Positions 5,659-8,260 of a stretch of DNA of 8,260 bases are shown in pieces. Every line of letters begins with the position of its first letter. Position 1 is the first letter of the stretch. Made by a program: the position numbers and the translations under genes. Under the pieces are notes generated by a model that saw only the letters and a program-made list of their open reading frames with translations, was not told where the DNA came from and made no database searches. Source of the DNA: Erysipelotrichaceae bacterium (GTDB taxonomy: Bacteria > Bacillota_I > Bacilli_A > Erysipelotrichales > Erysipelotrichaceae); the NCBI GenBank assembly GCA_016302195.1, contig JAEDOA010000065.1:1-8260 (forward strand), in the 5' to 3' direction.

Positions 5659-5660
5659 AG

Positions 5661-5975
5661 CTATTTAACCTCTTTTACATCATCAGCCTTAAAATAAACA
5701 TCATAACGTGTTTCATACGCAGTAATGTTGTCAAAGCTAACTACTGACATATACTTTGGGAGCTCCACCTTTTTAGCAAACTTTACTTGGAAGTATTCTG
5801 CTCCTTCCTGAGTAAAGCCTGCCTTATAGGCATCAACTTTCTTAGTAGGCTTGCCATCTACCCACTCATACTGAGGAATTAACTCAGTACTTAAAGAGTA
5901 GATAGGTCGGTTCCTATCTAAGTTCTCCCAAACTGCTGCTGAACTGTAACCACTAGGGTTTAATTTTCTTTTCAT
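5661..5975 (-). CDS. 104-aa small protein before the FtsK-like gene, DUF961/YdcP-like by context
   Basis: The ATG is preceded by a strong AAAGGAGG. The protein has a short basic N-terminus (MKRKLNPSGYSSAAVWE) and a beta-rich body (YQVKFAKKVELP-type strands, MSVVSFDNITAYE, RYDVYFKADDVKEV). A small beta-rich protein directly before an FtsK/TcpA gene, ending in 'V.F...(Y)...VYFKADD', recalls the DUF961 proteins (YdcP, Orf23) of Tn916- and ICEBs1-type elements. The residue-level match is too slight for a firm call. It is the first gene of its operon and ends 2 bp before the FtsK start, so translation is coupled. Confidence 0.7.
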   Translation of the reverse strand: MKRKLNPSGYSSAAVWENLDRNRPIYSLSTELIPQYEWVDGKPTKKVDAYKAGFTQEGAEYFQVKFAKKVELPKYMSVVSFDNITAYETRYDVYFKADDVKEVK

Positions 5976-6025
5976 GGCTTTTAGCCTCCTTTATCTTGTT
6001 TACATAGTTAGAATACGAAGATTTC

Positions 6026-6058
6026 CCTAGAAAAAGAATCCCTCTTTTCTAGAAATTG
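6026..6058 (-). promoter_or_regulatory. Operator-like repeat upstream of the FtsK operon
   Basis: TCTAGAAATTG at 6048-6058 is identical over 11 bp to 4098-4108 before the rep operon. A second CTAGAAAA at 6027-6034 makes an inverted pair with TTTTCTAG at 6045-6052, giving a dyad CTAGAAAA...TTTTCTAG. A TATTCT box lies about 10 bp further downstream as a possible -10. The 144-bp gap 5976-6119 contains nothing else recognisable. One element-encoded regulator acting on both operons is the simplest reading. Confidence 0.4.
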
Positions 6059-6114
6059 AAATCCTATTTTGACGGTATTTTAAGGGACTACCAAGAAGAA
6101 AAGATAGTTTTTAC

Positions 6115-6154
6115 AGAAAAAGAGCACTAAGTTTTTCATTTACTTAGTGCTCTT
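6115..6154 (-). terminator. Intrinsic terminator after the 257-aa gene
   Basis: Arms AAGAGCACTAAGT (6120-6132) and ACTTAGTGCTCTT (6142-6154) form a perfect 13-bp stem with a 9-nt loop, followed on the transcribed strand by a T-run. The stop codon of the 257-aa gene overlaps the stem. It isolates this gene from the FtsK operon. Confidence 0.85.
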
Positions 6155-6926
6155 ACTCGCAATACCAATTTAAAGGATCATGTAATTTTTTATCATATTT
6201 AGAATAGCCATAACTCACTATTAGTCTTTGACCATTCCAATTTATAGTATGAAGTTCACGTAGGACGTAGTCCTTTACATATTCAACCTCATAGAAATTA
6301 CTAATAGAGTGTTGCAAACTATTTTTAAAAATAATATTCCGTTTCACCTCCTTCAAATCATGATTGAATTCTTGCTTAAAGTTTATATTCAATTGCTTAT
6401 ATTTGGTAAAAAGGTCAGTGTCAATTTGATTAATTGGATCTATTGAGTCGTCAGTTACGGAATTTTGAATACTTTCAGTAACTTCTTTCTCAACTTTTGC
6501 CATATCCTTAGCTTTGATATATTGTGGATTGTTTTCAATCTTGGACAAAGCAGCATCCTTTTCTTGTTTTGTTCGCCCTAATTTCTGAAAACTATCATCA
6601 ATTAATTTTTTATCTTCAGCTTGGAGTATCGACACATCAAAGGCTTGAGATTTTTTGGAAAAATAATCTCTTAGAATGACACCAATTAAATAATTAACTT
6701 GATTCTTTGCAATCTTATACTTTTTCTTACCTTGATTTTCTTTGTAATAATCAATACCATTACTTTCTTTTTTTATAGTTGCAATGATTGTTTTTTGCAT
6801 AGTGTTAATTAAATAGTCATCTTCAACTTGATTACCAGTAAATAATTTATACTTTTTATTAGCATCTTCAATTACTCGACGAATTGAAACGTATTGCATT
6901 TGAATTTCTTTTGCACTTGAATTCAT
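6153..6926 (-). CDS. Unrecognised 257-aa protein, probable element cargo
   Basis: The ATG is preceded by TGGAGGA. The protein is soluble, highly charged and mostly helical, with no signal peptide, membrane segment, P-loop or recognisable catalytic motif. Residues 66-95 (GKKKYKIAKNQVNYLIGVILRDYF) are basic then amphipathic and could form a DNA-binding or oligomer helix pair. Residues 103-155 are Lys/Glu-rich and may be a coiled coil. The C-terminal 40 residues are aromatic (INWNGQRLIVSYGYSKYD...LNWYCE) and look like a small folded beta unit. It is monocistronic, with its own promoter, structured leader and terminator, and lies at the int-distal end, where elements of this kind often carry cargo. 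It might equally be the element's regulator, since no other repressor gene is visible. Confidence 0.8.
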   Translation of the reverse strand: MNSSAKEIQMQYVSIRRVIEDANKKYKLFTGNQVEDDYLINTMQKTIIATIKKESNGIDYYKENQGKKKYKIAKNQVNYLIGVILRDYFSKKSQAFDVSILQAEDKKLIDDSFQKLGRTKQEKDAALSKIENNPQYIKAKDMAKVEKEVTESIQNSVTDDSIDPINQIDTDLFTKYKQLNINFKQEFNHDLKEVKRNIIFKNSLQHSISNFYEVEYVKDYVLRELHTINWNGQRLIVSYGYSKYDKKLHDPLNWYCE

Positions 6927-6948
6927 TTAGAAATCCTCCATTTAAGCA

Positions 6949-7093
6949 CAAAAAAAGGACCGCTAAGCCTTTTGCTTAACGGTCCTTCATAATAAGCTAT
7001 GGGAGAAGGAGACGGTTAAAAATTTGCCTCCTTTTCCCTATAAAATTTAAGTTTTTGGGTACCCTGACTACCCTGCTATTCTCGTCTTCGGCT
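6949..7093 (-). ncRNA. Structured ~145-nt leader or small RNA with its own promoter and terminator
   Basis: Transcription from the promoter at 7099-7127 should start near 7092 and stop at the terminator at 6950-6987. The RNA contains three hairpins: GGGTA/TACCC (7057-7061 with 7069-7073), an 11-bp stem with one mismatch (7001-7011 with 7028-7038) that pairs a Shine-Dalgarno-like AAGGAG with CTCCTT, and the terminator. The 257-aa gene begins only 23 nt after the terminator with no room for a second promoter, so it must depend on readthrough. It is therefore either an attenuator leader or an sRNA with occasional readthrough. It matches no RNA family I recognise. Confidence 0.6.
6950..6987 (-). 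terminator. Strong intrinsic terminator at the end of the leader RNA
   Basis: Arms AAGGACCGCTAAGC (6955-6968) and GCTTAACGGTCCTT (6974-6987) form a 14-bp stem with one G-U pair and a 5-nt loop, followed by seven T on the transcribed strand. It ends just 23 nt before the ATG of the 257-aa gene, an arrangement typical of transcription attenuation. Confidence 0.88.
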
Positions 7094-7098
7094 CGATC

Positions 7099-7127
7099 AT
7101 TATAATCATAAAATCACCTCTTGTCAA
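7099..7127 (-). promoter_or_regulatory. Consensus sigma-70/SigA promoter
   Basis: On the minus strand TTGACA (7122-7127) and TATAAT (7099-7104) are both exact consensus with a 17-bp spacer. It is the best promoter in the window and drives the leader RNA and, by readthrough, the 257-aa gene. The A/T-rich stretch upstream (7128-7165) may act as an UP element. Confidence 0.88.
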
Positions 7128-7168
7128 TAATTTTTTAATTTTTATTTTAATTAAATTACAAAGATTAC
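7128..7168. other. AT-rich segment near the right element boundary
   Basis: Almost pure A/T, lying between the outermost element promoter and the broken flanking gene. The right attachment site should lie hereabouts. The best short words shared with the left flank are only 8 bp (AATAATTT, and CCATAAAA further right), which is within chance. Confidence 0.3.
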
Positions 7169-7504
7169 ATGGAGATAATCAGAAAACGCCTTAATGCCAT
7201 GTAAAACAATAGAGACGGAGCACATAAGAAGTCTTGCAGCGGCCATAAAATCTTGCACTAGAGATATCCAATAGAAAAAATAAACGACAGCTCGCCTCCG
7301 CATTCTGAACATGCCGCGCTTGCCGCTAAACGCACCCAAGAAGCCGATCCAAGTCGCGCCTATAAAATTACTGATGCCTTTTGTCAATTCCTAGCGATGC
7401 GCAACAGTTGGGAAGATTTAGCTAATGGGTACTTTGATCAAGCCGTAGCAAATGCCCAAGAGGCCGCAGAAAAGACGCACCGTGATGACGATAGCGACTA
7501 TTAA
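7169..7504 (+). pseudogene. Broken plus-strand gene of unknown family in the right flank
   Basis: The 80 codons 7262-7502 read as a plausible protein (KRTQEADPSRAYKITDAF, then MRNSWEDLANGYFDQAVANA and an acidic HRDDDSDY end) but have no start codon with a ribosome binding site, and are cut off upstream by TAG at 7259. In another frame 7194-7271 reads MPCKTIETEHIRSLAAAIKS, also protein-like, and ATG at 7169 returns to the first frame. This suggests a small gene with one or two frameshifts. It is richer in GC than the element and is followed by a terminator at the expected distance, so it is likely chromosomal. Loss of its promoter by insertion is possible. The family is not recognised. Confidence 0.5.
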
Positions 7505-7511
7505 AATGCAA

Positions 7512-7540
7512 AAAAGAGCAACTAAAAAAGTTGCTCTTTT
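7512..7540. terminator. Terminator of the plus-strand broken gene, probably bidirectional
   Basis: Arms 7512-7523 (AAAGAGCAACT-type) and 7529-7540 are perfectly complementary over 12 bp with a loop of five A. T follows on the plus strand and A precedes, so it can act both ways. It starts 8 bp after the TAA of the broken gene. Confidence 0.8.
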
Positions 7541-7544
7541 ATTA

Positions 7545-7598
7545 ATAATAAAAAGACGGTCAAGCAACTCAAATTAAAAGTTGAATTGATCGTCTTTT
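7545..7598 (-). terminator. Intrinsic terminator of the NlpC/P60 gene
   Basis: AAAAGACGGTCAA (from 7551) and AGTTG at the loop side pair with 7579-7598, interrupted by a small internal loop, around a 9-nt loop. On the minus strand the stem is followed by a T-rich run. It lies about 75 bp after the NlpC/P60 stop; nothing else is seen in 7599-7672. Confidence 0.7.
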
Positions 7599-7672
7599 GG
7601 TATCTGATGGTTTGTTATTTACTAAATATCTTTTTATTAATAATTTTTAGAAAGACCTAATTTTACATTTGA

Positions 7673-8176
7673 TTAGTCGATAACACGCTTAGCTGATGAT
7701 GGGAAGAATGATGCTAAGGTTTGTGTCTTAACATTTTGGCCAGGAGCTGGAGCGTGAACGAACTTGCCACTGCCAATGTAGATAGCTACGTGGTAGTTAC
7801 CCCAGAATAACAAGTCACCCTTCTTAAGCGTCTTAGTTGAAACTGGAATAGTCTTACCAAGAGTGATTTGACCGTAAGTAGTTCTTGGCAAAATCTGGTT
7901 AGCAGCATTCTTGTAAACGTAAGTAGTTAAACCTGAGCAATCAAATGCGGAAGGGCCCGTTGCACCCCAAACATAAGGCTTACCGATTTCCTTCTTAGCA
8001 AGCTTAACGATTGCGTTACGCTTCTTAGTAACATCTGAAGTCTTTTTAACAGTAGTTACTACTGGAGTTGAAACTTCGTCAGCGTGAACAGTAGCTGCCG
8101 CGCTAATAGTTGAGATACCTGTAAAGAAAATTGATAAAGCCGCTGTGTATTTAACTAAAGTACGTTTAAAATTCAA
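7673..8176 (-). CDS. Secreted NlpC/P60-family peptidoglycan endopeptidase
   Basis: A 167-aa cell-wall hydrolase expected to cleave stem peptides of peptidoglycan outside the cell. The start is TTG at 8176 with AAGGGAG about 10 nt upstream; no ATG is available before the conserved domain. Residues 1-32 are a signal peptide (NFKRTLVKY, then a hydrophobic stretch ending AAATVHA, probable cleavage after A32). A short linker (33-52) leads to the NlpC/P60 domain with catalytic C80 (FDCSGLTTYVY), H129 (NYHVAIYIGSG) and a third polar residue H141 (FVHAP). No LysM, SH3 or other wall-binding domain is present, and the small size is typical of such lactobacillus enzymes. It is host chromosome, convergent with the broken gene. 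Confidence 0.93.
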   Translation of the reverse strand: MNFKRTLVKYTAALSIFFTGISTISAAATVHADEVSTPVVTTVKKTSDVTKKRNAIVKLAKKEIGKPYVWGATGPSAFDCSGLTTYVYKNAANQILPRTTYGQITLGKTIPVSTKTLKKGDLLFWGNYHVAIYIGSGKFVHAPAPGQNVKTQTLASFFPSSAKRVID

Positions 8177-8213
8177 AATTAATAATCTCCCTTAAATTAT
8201 ATTTTATTGGCCG

Positions 8214-8242
8214 ATTGTAAAATTAAGTTGAACACTTTTGAA
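8214..8242 (-). promoter_or_regulatory. Likely promoter of the NlpC/P60 gene
   Basis: TTCAAA (8237-8242) and TACAAT (8214-8219) on the minus strand are spaced 17 bp, about 40 bp before the TTG start. A second box, exact TATAAT at 8196-8201, lies too close to the ribosome binding site to serve well. Confidence 0.45.
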
Positions 8243-8260
8243 AAATAAAAAGTCCATCTG

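Noticed and set aside
153..6926. Prophage or phage-inducible island
   Set aside because: There are no terminase, capsid, tail, lysis or cI/Cro-type genes. The Rep-FtsK-Xis-Int set fits a small mobilizable element better, although a satellite cannot be fully excluded.
7073..7111. 13-codon frame MIIMIEPKTRIAG with AGAGGTGA upstream
   Set aside because: Its start codon lies inside the spacer of the consensus promoter, upstream of the expected transcription start, so the main transcript cannot encode it.
7151..7387. 78-aa minus-strand frame with hydrophobic stretches
   Set aside because: It needs a TTG start without usable ribosome binding site and lies antisense to the more protein-like plus-strand fragments, so it is treated as a shadow.
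1..8260. CRISPR array, tRNA or rRNA genes, insertion sequence ends
   Set aside because: No regularly spaced repeats, no cloverleaf-like sequence and no transposase or terminal inverted repeats were found on reading both strands.

Overview
The window looks like an AT-rich Lactobacillus chromosome (acidophilus/crispatus/helveticus-like group). The evidence is codon use, strong AAGGAGG-type ribosome binding sites, and a secreted NlpC/P60 cell-wall hydrolase in the right flank. The species call is an inference. Most of the window, about 100-7130, is a compact integrated mobile element with every gene on the minus strand, so transcription runs from high to low coordinates. Its content (tyrosine integrase, excisionase-like protein, HUH-helicase Rep, FtsK-type translocase) fits a small integrative and mobilizable element or integrated plasmid rather than a phage: no structural, packaging or lysis genes are visible.

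Layout in transcription order. (1) 7127-6120: a near-ideal promoter (TTGACA, 17 bp, TATAAT), a ~145-nt structured leader ending in a strong terminator, then an unrecognised 257-aa protein with its own terminator. (2) 6119-4215: an operon with a 104-aa protein, an FtsK/SpoIIIE-like ATPase, and a 114-aa protein that resembles the N-terminal part of that ATPase; it ends at a strong terminator. (3) 4214-4020: a 195-bp gap with a perfect 16-bp hairpin and a copy of an 11-bp motif also found upstream of the FtsK operon. (4) 4019-153: the replication/recombination operon. It encodes a 123-aa protein, a 36-aa peptide over a GC-rich hairpin, two paralogous small proteins (133 and 112 aa), Rep, an excisionase-like HTH protein and the integrase.

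A working model, partly inferred: Int and Xis move the element in and out of the chromosome. Rep nicks an origin and helps unwind the excised circle, and may also act as relaxase because no separate relaxase is seen. The FtsK-like ATPase would couple DNA to a helper conjugation machine or move it within the cell. The small proteins probably assist replication or its control. The 257-aa gene sits at the int-distal end, a usual place for cargo.

Right of the element (about 7130-7504) is a broken plus-strand gene of unknown family, richer in GC than the element. Two terminators follow, then the convergent NlpC/P60 gene with a TTG start. The exact attachment sites could not be fixed: no convincing direct repeat joins the two ends, and the left end may lie outside the window.
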